NCBI GenBank assembly: GCA_964554335.1
Contig: CAZKOF010000001.1
Location: 18,899-82,898 of the forward strand
Direction of reading: 5' to 3'
Source of the DNA: UBA3263 sp964554335
GTDB lineage: Bacteria; Bacteroidota; Bacteroidia; Bacteroidales; Muribaculaceae
Length of the DNA: 64,000 nucleotides
A model generated the notes under the pieces. It searched no databases. It had not been told where the DNA came from and saw only the letters and a program-made list of their open reading frames with translations. The position numbers were made by a program, and so were the translations under genes. This document shows positions 34,716 through 43,673 of the stretch, piece after piece (position 1 is the stretch's first letter; each line of letters starts with the position of its first letter).

Positions 34716-36694
34716 GCCTCAGGTTGACTGACGACCTTCGGGCCATGGGTGCGCTGAAAGTTAAGTTTGACCGCTATGAGAAGTTCGTGATACTCCCTGC
34801 CGACGCCGATTCGTTGGCCGTGACGTTCCATCCCGAGGGCGGTTATCTGATTGCTGATCAATCGAACCTATTGGCTTTCAAGGCGCTGCGACCCAACGGC
34901 CTGTCGGTAGAGATTTCGGGTAAGATAGTTGACTCGAGGGGCGATAGCATCGCGCCGTTGCGGTCTGCTCATCGAGGCATGGGCGCCGTCACGTTCACTC
35001 CCTCCGCGGGCGAGAGCTACCGCGGCATTGTCGGCGGACGCGAGTTCCCGCTTCCATCTTCGGTGGATAATGTTTCGGTGCTTCATGTCGATAATCCCTC
35101 AGGCGGGTCCGATTTGTTGCGGCTGACGGTTGCCGGTCATTTTCCTGCCGGAGCCTCGTTGCTGGCCCATAACTGCGGAAGGGTGACGTTTGCGTCACCG
35201 CTTGACACGAGCGCGGTTGAGCTTCGGCGCGCTCCTTTGGGTTCGGGCATTGTGCAGCTTCTGCTTGCCGACTCCCTGGGCCGTATTCTCAGCTCGCGCA
35301 TGATATTCAATCATACGGATTACCTTTATGATGTCCCATTGGACTCCGTTCCGCCGGGCGATTACGCCGTTCGCCTTTTCAACCCCGACCGCGTGAGTCC
35401 TGACACGACGCGTTCCATCGTATCCAACCTGCTGCTGACCAGTGAACTCCGAGGTCATATCGAGGACACCGATTACTATTTTTGCGGAGTCGATAGCCTG
35501 CGTCGCTCCCACCTCGACCTGCTGATGCTCACTCAGGGGTGGCAACGCTATGACCTTCCGTCAGCGCTTCGTGGAGAATATGCCCACCCGACGGAACCTG
35601 TTAAAATCGGCGGCGAGATCACCGGTATGGTGCGCTCGCGCTGGCGCTCAAAACCGTTGTCCGGGGCCAATGTTGTTGTCATGGCCCCCTCGATCGGTTA
35701 CGGAACGGGGAGCCGGACCGATTCCGTGGGTCGGTTCGTCATCAACGGCTGCGACTGGCCCGACGGCACGTTCTTTGCCCTTGAGGTCTATGGTCGCAAC
35801 GGCAGCCGCGAACATAATTTCGAGGTTGACGCGGAAACATTTCCTCGAATCACTCCGCTTCGCTTTGCCCCTGAGAGCGTCGAGTCCGACGAGGAGCCAA
35901 TCTTCTCGCCCGCGGGGAGCATTCTGCTTAACGAAATCGAGGTTACGGCTCCGCGCACTTCTGAGGAGGCGCGTCGCGAACTGTTTAAAGCCCTCGGCGT
36001 CCGCGCCATCACCGCCGACGATATTGCCGACAAGCATTTCACCTCCTATGAGCAGGCGATACGCACGATACCGGGTCTTCGCATCCATAACGGCAACGTT
36101 GTCTCCAACGCCTCGCGCGGCAGCATTTGGAGCTCCGGCGGCGGCCATATTCCGGTGGAACTTTGGGTTGACGGCATGAAATGGGAACCGCCCTATGGCT
36201 CAGGAGCCGGGGGCATTATATTCCGCAAAGACCCCAATCTTATCGGCGCAAATAATGAAGGTGATAATTCGGGATTTGATTATACTGTAGGTATTTCAAA
36301 TACGCTTTATGAGTTTGCGGCAATGTACCCTCTTGATATGATTGAAAGCATAGAGTACTTCAAACCATCTACAGCTATGTTCATAAGTATGGGCGCTGCA
36401 AACGGTGCAGGAGCATTGTTATTCAATACTAAAAATGGCTCAAAAGGTCAAAATTGGGACCACGACCTCTTTATAAAGACAATCATGCCGCTCGGTTACC
36501 AATCGGCCCCCGAGGTCTACAAACCCCATTTCGTCTACGATGAAACCTCCGACGAAAAAGATGCCGTCAACCTCGGCTGGTACCCCTCGGTCAACGACAT
36601 CAATTCTGTTGACGGGGCGCTCGGATGCAGTTTGATGCTGGAGGGCTTCACCGAGCTATATCAGCCGATTAGGGTGTTGATTCCGGAGCATTGA
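34637..36694 (+). CDS. MG2-like/TonB-plug exported protein, C-terminal fragment after the frameshift
   Basis: This 685-codon frame opens at GTG 34637 with no ribosome-binding context and no signal peptide, so it is best read as the rest of the gene starting at 34095. It contains more beta-sandwich sequence, a carboxypeptidase-regulatory-like segment (GGEITGMVRSRWRSKPLSGA), and a plug-like part (LLNEIEVTAP, IRTIPGLRIHNGN, VELWVDGMKW, IESIEYFKPS). Proteins of this type are frequent in Bacteroidales; they lack a barrel and their role is not established. Bases 36236-36450 are markedly more AT-rich than the flanks. Confidence 0.7.
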   Translation: MRVEYLAVVGPDKEVLVDNLCKRSSLSLRLTDDLRAMGALKVKFDRYEKFVILPADADSLAVTFHPEGGYLIADQSNLLAFKALRPNGLSVEISGKIVDSRGDSIAPLRSAHRGMGAVTFTPSAGESYRGIVGGREFPLPSSVDNVSVLHVDNPSGGSDLLRLTVAGHFPAGASLLAHNCGRVTFASPLDTSAVELRRAPLGSGIVQLLLADSLGRILSSRMIFNHTDYLYDVPLDSVPPGDYAVRLFNPDRVSPDTTRSIVSNLLLTSELRGHIEDTDYYFCGVDSLRRSHLDLLMLTQGWQRYDLPSALRGEYAHPTEPVKIGGEITGMVRSRWRSKPLSGANVVVMAPSIGYGTGSRTDSVGRFVINGCDWPDGTFFALEVYGRNGSREHNFEVDAETFPRITPLRFAPESVESDEEPIFSPAGSILLNEIEVTAPRTSEEARRELFKALGVRAITADDIADKHFTSYEQAIRTIPGLRIHNGNVVSNASRGSIWSSGGGHIPVELWVDGMKWEPPYGSGAGGIIFRKDPNLIGANNEGDNSGFDYTVGISNTLYEFAAMYPLDMIESIEYFKPSTAMFISMGAANGAGALLFNTKNGSKGQNWDHDLFIKTIMPLGYQSAPEVYKPHFVYDETSDEKDAVNLGWYPSVNDINSVDGALGCSLMLEGFTELYQPIRVLIPEH

Positions 36695-36761
36695 CAACTT
36701 TGGAGTAGGTTTTGCGACCTCTCATCCGGAGGATAGGGGACTAAGTTCGGGATTTTTTTTG

Positions 36762-36769
36762 TAACTTTG
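36762..36769 (+). promoter_or_regulatory. -7 box TAACTTTG giving a nearly leaderless GT39 mRNA
   Basis: An exact TAnnTTTG match ends only 7 bp before the ATG at 36777. Transcription usually starts about this distance downstream, so the mRNA would begin at or next to its start codon. Confidence 0.68.
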
Positions 36770-36776
36770 CGGTGTT

Positions 36777-38072
36777 ATGAGAAAAGATGTCCGTAATTCT
36801 ACATGGTGGATCTATGTGTTGGCTGCCGTTGCAATGTTGCCGGCGCTGATGCTTCGCGACGCCACCCCTGATAATGAATTGCGTTATCTGAGCATTGCCG
36901 ACGAGGCGTTGAGGGATGGCTCGGTGTGGTGTTTCCACAACCATGGCGCCGTTTATGCCGACAAGCCGCCGCTATATATGTGGCTGGTTATGGTCGGCCG
37001 GGCTCTTTTCGGACAGTATTGCATGCCGTTTGTGGAGTTGTTCTCTCTTGTCCCGATGCTGCTTGTCGGTCGCATTATGGACGGTTGGGCACGCAGGTTT
37101 CTCGACGTCCGCCGCCGTCAGGTCGGTTTGCTGATGCTTTTTACCTGCGGGTTCTTTCCGGGGCTGGCCCTGACCCTGCGTATGGACATGTTGCTGACAC
37201 TATTTATCGTGTTGGCCCTGCGCGAGGCTTACCGCATGGCCGAGGGCATTCCGACGCGCCGCCACGAGGCCCTGCTGGGACTCTACACTTTTTTGGCGCT
37301 TTTCACCAAAGGACCCTATGGGGTTCTGATTCCGCTGATTGCGACGGCGGTCTTCCTGGTGATGACCCGCCGGCTGACACTGATGAGGCGCATTTGGGGC
37401 TGGCCGGCGTGGGCCGTGTTGATCGGCGGGTGCGCGTTATGGTTCGGCGGCGTTTATGGCGAAGGGGGCATGGAGTATCTCAACAACCTGCTCTTTCATC
37501 AAACGGTTGACCGCGCGCATAATGCCTTTACCCATGATTGGCCGTGGTGGTATTATCTCGTGTGCGTCTGGTATGTGATGGCTCCCTGGTCGTTGTTTAT
37601 TTTCCTGATGCTGATTGCGAGGCGCGATGTCGCGGCCCGCGGTGACTTCCGCAAGATGATGATTGCCGTGTTCTGCTCGACGTTCGTGCTGCTCTCGTGC
37701 GTGAGTTCCAAGCTTCAGGTCTATCTGCTGCCGGCAATTCCGTTCGGGGTGTTTCTCGGCGCCTCGCTGATGCGCGGAGAGCGGCTGCAGAAAGTGGTCA
37801 GAATCATTTCCTACTGCATTTTAGGCCTGCTCTTTGCGGCCTCATGGATTCTTCCCTCAGCCAATAAGTATATAAGCTACGGTCCGGCATGTCGGGCGGC
37901 GGCGCGTCTTAATCCCTCGGCGGTCTATGTCGACGGTGAGGTCAGGCGCGGCGAGAATATCGACGCATATTTTGACTGTCCGGTCTATTACGGTGTTAAA
38001 CCCGAGGGCAACAATGTTGTCTATATATCCGAGGAGGACGACGGACCGATTTATTTCAAACATATCGAATGA
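36777..38072 (+). CDS. Glycosyltransferase family 39 (ArnT-like), polytopic
   Basis: A 431-aa GT-C membrane protein with about ten predicted helices. The N-terminal periplasmic loop bears DNELRYLSIADEAL and YADKPPLYMWLVM, matching the acidic motif and KPPL of ArnT/PMT-type enzymes. These transfer a sugar from a polyprenyl-phosphate donor to lipid A or other acceptors on the periplasmic side. The next gene (ATGA overlap) encodes a DPM1/ArnC-like enzyme that would make that donor, and a LAB_N protein follows. The three look like one modification module. Sugar and acceptor unknown. Confidence 0.88.
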   Translation: MRKDVRNSTWWIYVLAAVAMLPALMLRDATPDNELRYLSIADEALRDGSVWCFHNHGAVYADKPPLYMWLVMVGRALFGQYCMPFVELFSLVPMLLVGRIMDGWARRFLDVRRRQVGLLMLFTCGFFPGLALTLRMDMLLTLFIVLALREAYRMAEGIPTRRHEALLGLYTFLALFTKGPYGVLIPLIATAVFLVMTRRLTLMRRIWGWPAWAVLIGGCALWFGGVYGEGGMEYLNNLLFHQTVDRAHNAFTHDWPWWYYLVCVWYVMAPWSLFIFLMLIARRDVAARGDFRKMMIAVFCSTFVLLSCVSSKLQVYLLPAIPFGVFLGASLMRGERLQKVVRIISYCILGLLFAASWILPSANKYISYGPACRAAARLNPSAVYVDGEVRRGENIDAYFDCPVYYGVKPEGNNVVYISEEDDGPIYFKHIE

Positions 38073-38797
38073 ACGCAACCGCAAACTACGATTTCACAAT
38101 CATTGTTCCCGTATATAACGAGGAAGATAACGCTCGCGCTCTCGAGGAACGTCTGAGCGCATATTTGCCCAAAGCCGCGCGCCGGGCATGCGTACTTTTT
38201 GTCAACGACGGCTCGACCGACGCTTCGGGCGAACGGATTGCCGAAATATGCGCGCGTCAGCCCGACATGTTCTATATCTCCTTTGCGAAGAACTGCGGAC
38301 TCAGTGCCGCAATCCGCGCGGGTATCGACGCCGCGGAGTCCCCGCTGGTCGGCTACATCGACGCCGACCTTCAGACTGCTCCGGAGGAGTTTAACCTGTT
38401 GCTGCCGTATGCGGCGGAGTTTGAGCTGGTCATGGGCATCCGCGCCAACCGCAAAGACACCGGCTTCAAGCGCCTGCAGAGCAAGATCGCCAACGGATTT
38501 CGCCGCTGGATGACGGGCGATGACGCCGTCGACACGGGGTGTCCGCTGAAAGTTCTCCATACGTCGGTTGCCAAGCGGATTCCGATGTTTACGGGAATGC
38601 ATCGCTTTTTGCCGGCCCTCGTGGGACTGCAGGAGGGTAGGGTGAAGCAGGTTGCCGTCAGCCATTTTCCGCGTGTTGCCGGCAAGTCGAAATTCTCGCT
38701 GGCCAACCGTCTTGTCGGCCCGACGATGGACTGCTTCGCATTCCGTTGGATGCGTCCGCGCTGGTATAACTATAAAATCGGCTCCACGAATCTTTGA
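38069..38797 (+). CDS. Polyprenyl-phosphate glycosyltransferase (DPM1/ArnC-like GT2)
   Basis: A 242-aa GT-A enzyme without the C-terminal membrane helices of ArnC. It has FTIIVPVYNEEDNARAL, VLFVNDGSTDASG, ISFAKNCGLSAAIRAGID, the DxD motif in GYIDADLQTAPEEF, and RVAGKSKFSLANRL near the C-terminus. This is the pattern of enzymes that make dolichyl- or undecaprenyl-phosphate sugars in the cytoplasm. It overlaps the GT39 gene (ATGA) and the next gene (TGATG). Confidence 0.88.
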   Translation: MNATANYDFTIIVPVYNEEDNARALEERLSAYLPKAARRACVLFVNDGSTDASGERIAEICARQPDMFYISFAKNCGLSAAIRAGIDAAESPLVGYIDADLQTAPEEFNLLLPYAAEFELVMGIRANRKDTGFKRLQSKIANGFRRWMTGDDAVDTGCPLKVLHTSVAKRIPMFTGMHRFLPALVGLQEGRVKQVAVSHFPRVAGKSKFSLANRLVGPTMDCFAFRWMRPRWYNYKIGSTNL

Positions 38798-39408
38798 TGA
38801 ACCCGCTGCTGATAACGTGCGTAGGCCTTTTGGCCCAGGTGTTCTTTTCGGCGCGCACCCTGGTGCAGTGGATTCTCAGCGAACGCGCCCGCAAGGTCCT
38901 GTCGCCGACGCTTTTCTGGGCACTCTCGCTCGCGGGGTCGGCCCTGCTCGCGACCTACGGCTGGCTGCGCGCGGACTTTGCAATCGTCGCGGGTCAGATG
39001 GTCAGCTACTATGTCTATGTCTGGAACCTCGACATCAAAGGCGTGCACATGCCGAAAATCTGTTGGATCCTGTTGCTGCTTTTCCCGATTGTTGCCGTCA
39101 GCTTCGTCATGGGCGATGCCGAAAGCTTCATGCACAACTTCCTGCTCCGTCCCGACATTCCCTACGGGCTGCTCGTGTTCGGAACTTTCGGTCAGCTGCT
39201 GATGACGCTCCGCTTCATCTACCAGTGGTGGTACTCCTCGCGTCTGGGGCGCAGCGAGCTCCCTCCGATGTTCTGGTGGATCAGTTTGGGTGGCGCGGCA
39301 ATATCGTTTGTCTACGGCGTCTTCCGCGCGGACATCGTGTTGCTTCTCGGCCAGGGATTCGGACTTCTCGTCTATGGCCGCAACATCTATCTCGAAAAAA
39401 AATATTGA
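38797..39408 (+). CDS. Membrane protein with two lipid-A-disaccharide-synthase N-terminal-like (LAB_N) domains
   Basis: I start it at ATG 38797, which overlaps the preceding TGA; a TTG at 38794 is also in frame. The roughly 203-aa product repeats a three-helix LAB_N unit: QVFFSARTLVQWILSERARK...YGWLRADFAIVAGQMVSYY, and again FGQLLMTLRFIYQWWYSSRL...VYGVFRADIVLLLGQGFGLLVY. LAB_N proteins resemble small flippase-like or accessory units of lipid-sugar pathways. Its place after GT39 and DPM1-like genes suggests a role in moving the polyprenyl sugar across the membrane. Confidence 0.82.
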   Translation: MNPLLITCVGLLAQVFFSARTLVQWILSERARKVLSPTLFWALSLAGSALLATYGWLRADFAIVAGQMVSYYVYVWNLDIKGVHMPKICWILLLLFPIVAVSFVMGDAESFMHNFLLRPDIPYGLLVFGTFGQLLMTLRFIYQWWYSSRLGRSELPPMFWWISLGGAAISFVYGVFRADIVLLLGQGFGLLVYGRNIYLEKKY

Positions 39409-39415
39409 CCCGTCT

Positions 39416-40144
39416 ATGGCCGGTAAACTATATATCGTACCAACTCCGGTCGGCAACATGGCCGACATGACTCCCCGGGCCGTCGACGTGCTCCGCTCGG
39501 TCAGCCTCATCCTTGCCGAAGACACCCGCACGAGCGCTCCGCTGCTCAAGCGTTTCGACATTCATACGCCCATGGCCGCCCACCACAAGTTTAACGAACA
39601 CGCGACAGTGGGAGCCCTCGCGGCCCGCATCGCCGCCGGCGAGGATATTGCCCTTATCAGCGACGCCGGCACTCCGGGGATTTCAGACCCGGGGTTCATG
39701 CTCAGCCGTGAGTGTCGCGAACGTGGCCTCGACGTCGAAACCCTTCCGGGGGCCACGGCGCTGATACCGGCGCTGGTCAATAGCGGCCTGCCGATAGACC
39801 GCTTCGCTTTCGAGGGCTTCCTTCCGCAGAAAAAGGGCCGGGCGACACGTCTTGGCGAACTCGCCGGGGAGCCGCGCACGTTTGCGCTCTATGAGAGTCC
39901 GCTGCGCCTGGCTCGTACCCTGCGGGAGCTTGCCGAAGTTTGCGGCCCGGAGCGTCCGGCATCGGTCAGCCGAGAAATCTCGAAACTTCATGACACGACA
40001 GTGCGTGCCTCGCTGGGAGAGCTTGCGGATTTTTTCGAAACGAACCAACCGCGGGGCGAGATTGTTATTATCGTAGCGGGCAAACCCGCTCCTGACCGTT
40101 CACCACATCGCAACAAGTACAAAATTCAAGATAATCAGCAATGA
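39416..40144 (+). CDS. rsmI: 16S rRNA (cytidine1402-2'-O)-methyltransferase
   Basis: ATG 39416 is chosen because conserved sequence begins directly after it (GKLYIVPTPVGNMADMTPRA); the longer frame from 39290 lies inside the preceding gene. The 242-aa tetrapyrrole-methylase-fold enzyme has AEDTRTSAPLLKRF, SDAGTPGISDPG, LPGATALIPALVNSGLPIDRF and FEGFLPQKKGR. It methylates the ribose of C1402 in 16S rRNA, near the P site. ATGA overlap with the next gene. Confidence 0.95.
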   Translation: MAGKLYIVPTPVGNMADMTPRAVDVLRSVSLILAEDTRTSAPLLKRFDIHTPMAAHHKFNEHATVGALAARIAAGEDIALISDAGTPGISDPGFMLSRECRERGLDVETLPGATALIPALVNSGLPIDRFAFEGFLPQKKGRATRLGELAGEPRTFALYESPLRLARTLRELAEVCGPERPASVSREISKLHDTTVRASLGELADFFETNQPRGEIVIIVAGKPAPDRSPHRNKYKIQDNQQ

Positions 40145-41007
40145 AGAAGATCCTTATCGCAGTGGCTGCCCTCGGCACCCTGCTCGGCGCCGCCTCTTGC
40201 GGCAACTCCAAACTCAACGACGAACAGGAGAAGAACTACCGTCTTAACGACTCGCTGCAAGCCGCGCTCAACAACGCCGACAGCATGTTCTCGATTCTAT
40301 ATGACGTGACTACCGGTCTGGAGCAGATTTCGCAGCTCGAACACCTCCTCAACGGCAACGTGAACGCCGAAGACCCCTCAGCGCGCCACTCGATCGAGGA
40401 GCAGATGGCGGTTATCCAGAAGGGCCTCATCGACCGCCGCAAACGCATTGAGGAACTCGAGCAGCAGCTCAAGAACAACAACGGCTCAAGCTCGAAGCTC
40501 CGCAGCCAAATCACCGCCCTGCGCTCTCAAATCGACGAGCAGGCGGCAGCAGTTGCCGACCTCACGAAGCGACTTAAAGACGCCGATTTCCGCATTGAAA
40601 TCCTGACCGATTCAGTCAGCGGGCTTCAGGCCGCCGTAGACACTATCACCGCCGAAAAGGCCGAAGTTGAGGTTGAACGTAACCGGGCAATCGATAATTT
40701 GAATGCGGTTTACTACGTTATCGGTTCAAACAATGAATTGAAAGACCATAACTTCATCAGCGGAGGCGGTTTCCTGCGCAAGACCAAAGTGCTCGACGGC
40801 GATTTTGACCGCAACTACATGACACGCGCCGACCGCCGCACCCTGACGTCAATTCCTTTGGACGCCAAAAAGGCCAAAGTCATGACTCCGCAGCCCGAAA
40901 ACAGCTACTCGTTCAGCGAGGACGGCAATGGCCAACTTACGCTCAATATAACCAATCCGGAGCGCTTTTGGGCAACCAGCAACCTCCTGGTGATTGAAAC
41001 GAAATAA
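40141..41007 (+). CDS. Coiled-coil lipoprotein (Cbp1-like)
   Basis: A 288-aa protein with a lipoprotein signal (MKKILIAVAALGTLLGAAS, Cys20). A long coiled coil (KNYRLNDSLQAALNNADSMF, RIEELEQQLKNNNGSSSKL, LTDSVSGLQAAVDTITAEKA) is followed by a compact beta-rich C-terminal domain (GGGFLRKTKVLDGDF, PENSYSF). The layout matches the Bacteroidales family sometimes called Cbp1 collagen-binding adhesins; whether this member binds collagen is untested. It is translationally coupled to rsmI and probably sits in the envelope facing the periplasm. Confidence 0.72.
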   Translation: MKKILIAVAALGTLLGAASCGNSKLNDEQEKNYRLNDSLQAALNNADSMFSILYDVTTGLEQISQLEHLLNGNVNAEDPSARHSIEEQMAVIQKGLIDRRKRIEELEQQLKNNNGSSSKLRSQITALRSQIDEQAAAVADLTKRLKDADFRIEILTDSVSGLQAAVDTITAEKAEVEVERNRAIDNLNAVYYVIGSNNELKDHNFISGGGFLRKTKVLDGDFDRNYMTRADRRTLTSIPLDAKKAKVMTPQPENSYSFSEDGNGQLTLNITNPERFWATSNLLVIETK

Positions 41008-41038
41008 TTATAAACTAACAACTAATCATTATCACATT

Positions 41039-41725
41039 ATGAAAAAAATCATGACTCTCGCCTGTGTCGCATGTCTGGCGCTAAGCGCCTGTGCGACACC
41101 CACAACTTCAGTGACTCCGGCCGCAACTACCGACAACCCTCTCAGCGGTCTCGGCAATCTTCTCGGCGGATCTTCTAAAGACAATAACTCGGGTTCGGAC
41201 CTCGGCAGTATTATCGGCGGAGTGCTCGGCAACGTGCTCGGCACGGACAAAATATCGCCTGAACGCCTCGTCGGCACCTGGAACTACTCCGGACCCGCCG
41301 TGTGCTTCCAGTCGGAGAACTTCCTGCAGAAAGCCGGCGGCGCAGCCATGGCCGCTACCATCGAAAACAAACTCTCAGGCTACTACGACAAGTTCGGACT
41401 CAACAAGGTTACCCTGACCGTTGACGAGCAGCAGAACTTCCAGCTCAACCTCGGCATCCTGAAGACCACGGGCACCATCACGGTTGAAAACGAAGACGTG
41501 TATTTCAATTTCACGGCGCTCGGCGCAATCTCGCTCGGCAAGATGAAGACCTATGTCACCATGACGGGCAATAATCAGATGTCGCTGATGTTTGACGTTT
41601 CGAAACTGCTGAAAATCATGTCGGCGGTAGGATCAGTAACCAACAGTTCCACGGTCAAGACCGCAACAACTTTCCTTAATAGCTATGACGGTCTTTGTGC
41701 CGGCTTTAAGCTGACGAAGAATTGA
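41039..41725 (+). CDS. DUF4923 family lipoprotein
   Basis: The start at ATG 41039 opens a lipoprotein signal (MKKIMTLACVACLALSA, Cys18); the frame reaches back to 40994 without support. After a Ser/Gly/Asn-rich linker with GSIIGGVLGNVLG, the domain LVGTWNYSGPAVCFQSENFLQ and the strands that follow are characteristic of DUF4923, a Bacteroidota envelope family of unknown function. The product has 228 aa. It follows the coiled-coil lipoprotein by 31 nt. Confidence 0.85.
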   Translation: MKKIMTLACVACLALSACATPTTSVTPAATTDNPLSGLGNLLGGSSKDNNSGSDLGSIIGGVLGNVLGTDKISPERLVGTWNYSGPAVCFQSENFLQKAGGAAMAATIENKLSGYYDKFGLNKVTLTVDEQQNFQLNLGILKTTGTITVENEDVYFNFTALGAISLGKMKTYVTMTGNNQMSLMFDVSKLLKIMSAVGSVTNSSTVKTATTFLNSYDGLCAGFKLTKN

Positions 41726-41790
41726 TGGAAGTTAATGGGAGGAATGTGAAATGTGTTGACATTCCGACATTCTGACATTTTCAGGACTGC

Positions 41791-43611
41791 ATGGGCCGAT
41801 TTGACTCCGCGAAAGGCGCATACGCAAGGTTTACCCACCATTGGGCTAACACCTTGCGTGTGTTTTCGTCAGGCCTCGACATTCTGACTGTCGCGGCCTC
41901 GGCAATATGTTTGGTTGCCATAGCTCTATATGGCGGTTATGAACGCTCGGTTGTGGGATTCATTGATGTCAAGCCGTGGCTGCGCGTTTGTCAGGGAGTC
42001 TTTGCCGTCAATATACTGTTCAACCTGATTTTCAGATTTCGCGCCACACTCAGCGATACGCGCCCGCTGCGTTGGATCATTGACCTCGCTCTGCTGCTGA
42101 CCCTCCTGCCATGGGCAGTGCCAAACCCGCATCTTCCGGCGGTAGATTGGGTTTATTCGCAGTGGTGTCTGATTGTCGTGCTTGGAGCCTATGCGGCGAT
42201 TTATCTATGTTTCGCGCTGCTCCGATCCGTCGGTCGCCACACAAATCCCGCGCTCATTCTCTCCGTCTCATTCCTGCTCTTAATTGCCATCGGCAGCGCC
42301 ATGCTCACGCTTCCGCGCTGCACGTTTGGCGGCATATCACTTATTGACAGTATTTTTGTCAGCACTTCGGCGGTTTGCATCTGCGGCCTCACCTCGGTTG
42401 ACTTGGCAGAAACGTTTACGCCTCTTGGACTCACGATAATCGGCATAATGATGCAGGTCGGCGCCCTCGGCGTTATGACTTTCACCAGCTTCTTCGCCCT
42501 CTTCTTCTCGGGTCGTCCGTCGGTTTATTCCCAGTTGATGGTTAAGGATATGATTTACTCCAAAACTATCAATTCGCTGCTCCCGACGCTCCTTTACACG
42601 CTGATGTTCACCCTGACGGTCGAGGCCGTCGGTGCCGTTGCCATCTACTTTTCGGTTGCCGGCACCATCGAGGGCTACACAGAAAGCGACTATGTTATCT
42701 TTTCAGTATTCCATGCCGTTTCAGCCTTTTGTAACGCAGGGTTCTCAACGATTGGAGGCGGCCTGTCTAATCCGGTGCTGCTGGGAGGTAATCAGCTCAT
42801 ATATCTGGTTGTCAGTGTGCTGGTGTTTGCCGGCGGTATCGGTTTTCCGATTCTGGTCAATGCCAAAGATGCCGTTTTTGCCCACGTGTGGCGCTTATGG
42901 AATCGGTTGCGCAGACGCCGGTGCTCACGTCCGCCCCACCTATACAATCTTAACACCCGTGTTGTGCTGACAACCACCACACTGCTCTTTGTACTGACAT
43001 TCACAGTATTTGTCACGCTCGAGTGGAATCGCTCGCTGGCGGGGATGTCGCCCTATGGGAAGCTCGTCCAAAGTCTTTTCAACACGGTTACGCCGCGTTC
43101 GGCGGGCTTCTCGTCGGTAAACCCGGCGGGCTTCTATCCGGTCACTCTGTTGGTCATCATGTTCATGATGTGGATTGGCGGCGGTTCGCAGTCGACTGCC
43201 GGCGGCATCAAGGTCAACACTTTCGCTGCCGCGATGTTACACATCAAAGCGGTTATTACAGGGCGCCGCTCCGTCAGGGTTTTCAACCGGCGCATATCGG
43301 CTGACTCCCTTTCGCGTGCCCATGCTGTTATTGCGCTATCGATTGTCAGCTACGCGTTGTTATGTGTTGTAATGCTTGCTCTCGAACCCGCGTTGCCCCC
43401 GCGCATGGTCCTGTTTGAAGCGCTCAGTGCGTTCGCGACGGTCGGATCTTCCCTCGGAGCAACCGCGTTGCTCTCAACGGCCGGAAAGGCAACAATCTGC
43501 CTGGCAATGTTCGTCGGGCGTGTCGGCCTGCTCTCGCTCCTTGCCGGACTTGCCGGAAACCGAACGGAGCCTCCGATTGAACTGCCTGATGATAACCTTA
43601 TTATTAACTAA
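41791..43611 (+). CDS. trkH: TrkH-family potassium uptake protein
   Basis: A 606-aa inner-membrane channel subunit with an N-terminal extension of five to six helices before the core. The four pore-loop units include STSAVCICGLTSVD, HAVSAFCNAGFSTIG and NTVTPRSAGFSSVN, with MWIGGGSQSTAGGIKVNTF supplying the selectivity region. It works with the RCK-domain protein encoded just downstream. Upstream is a short tandem repeat of GACATTY (41758-41780) but no consensus promoter. Confidence 0.95.
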   Translation: MGRFDSAKGAYARFTHHWANTLRVFSSGLDILTVAASAICLVAIALYGGYERSVVGFIDVKPWLRVCQGVFAVNILFNLIFRFRATLSDTRPLRWIIDLALLLTLLPWAVPNPHLPAVDWVYSQWCLIVVLGAYAAIYLCFALLRSVGRHTNPALILSVSFLLLIAIGSAMLTLPRCTFGGISLIDSIFVSTSAVCICGLTSVDLAETFTPLGLTIIGIMMQVGALGVMTFTSFFALFFSGRPSVYSQLMVKDMIYSKTINSLLPTLLYTLMFTLTVEAVGAVAIYFSVAGTIEGYTESDYVIFSVFHAVSAFCNAGFSTIGGGLSNPVLLGGNQLIYLVVSVLVFAGGIGFPILVNAKDAVFAHVWRLWNRLRRRRCSRPPHLYNLNTRVVLTTTTLLFVLTFTVFVTLEWNRSLAGMSPYGKLVQSLFNTVTPRSAGFSSVNPAGFYPVTLLVIMFMMWIGGGSQSTAGGIKVNTFAAAMLHIKAVITGRRSVRVFNRRISADSLSRAHAVIALSIVSYALLCVVMLALEPALPPRMVLFEALSAFATVGSSLGATALLSTAGKATICLAMFVGRVGLLSLLAGLAGNRTEPPIELPDDNLIIN

Positions 43612-43620
43612 ACATGACAA

Positions 43621-43672
43621 ATGTATTTTTCATTTTTAATTTTTCATTTTTCATTTTTAACTTTTAACTTTT
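43621..43672. repeat. AT-rich tandem repeat before trkA (TTTTTCAT/TTTTTAA units)
   Basis: About 50 bp consist of repeated ATTTTTCATTTTTAA-like and CTTTTAA units between trkH and trkA, ending at the trkA ATG. A roughly inverted counterpart (TTAAAAGTTAAAA type) lies at 44368-44412 on the other side of trkA. Such runs may vary in length by slippage. Confidence 0.6.
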
Positions 43673-43673
43673 A

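Noticed and set aside
41755..41785. Short GACATTY direct repeats before trkH as a CRISPR-like or operator array
   Set aside because: Only three imperfect 7-8 bp units without spacers; reported only as a note under trkH.
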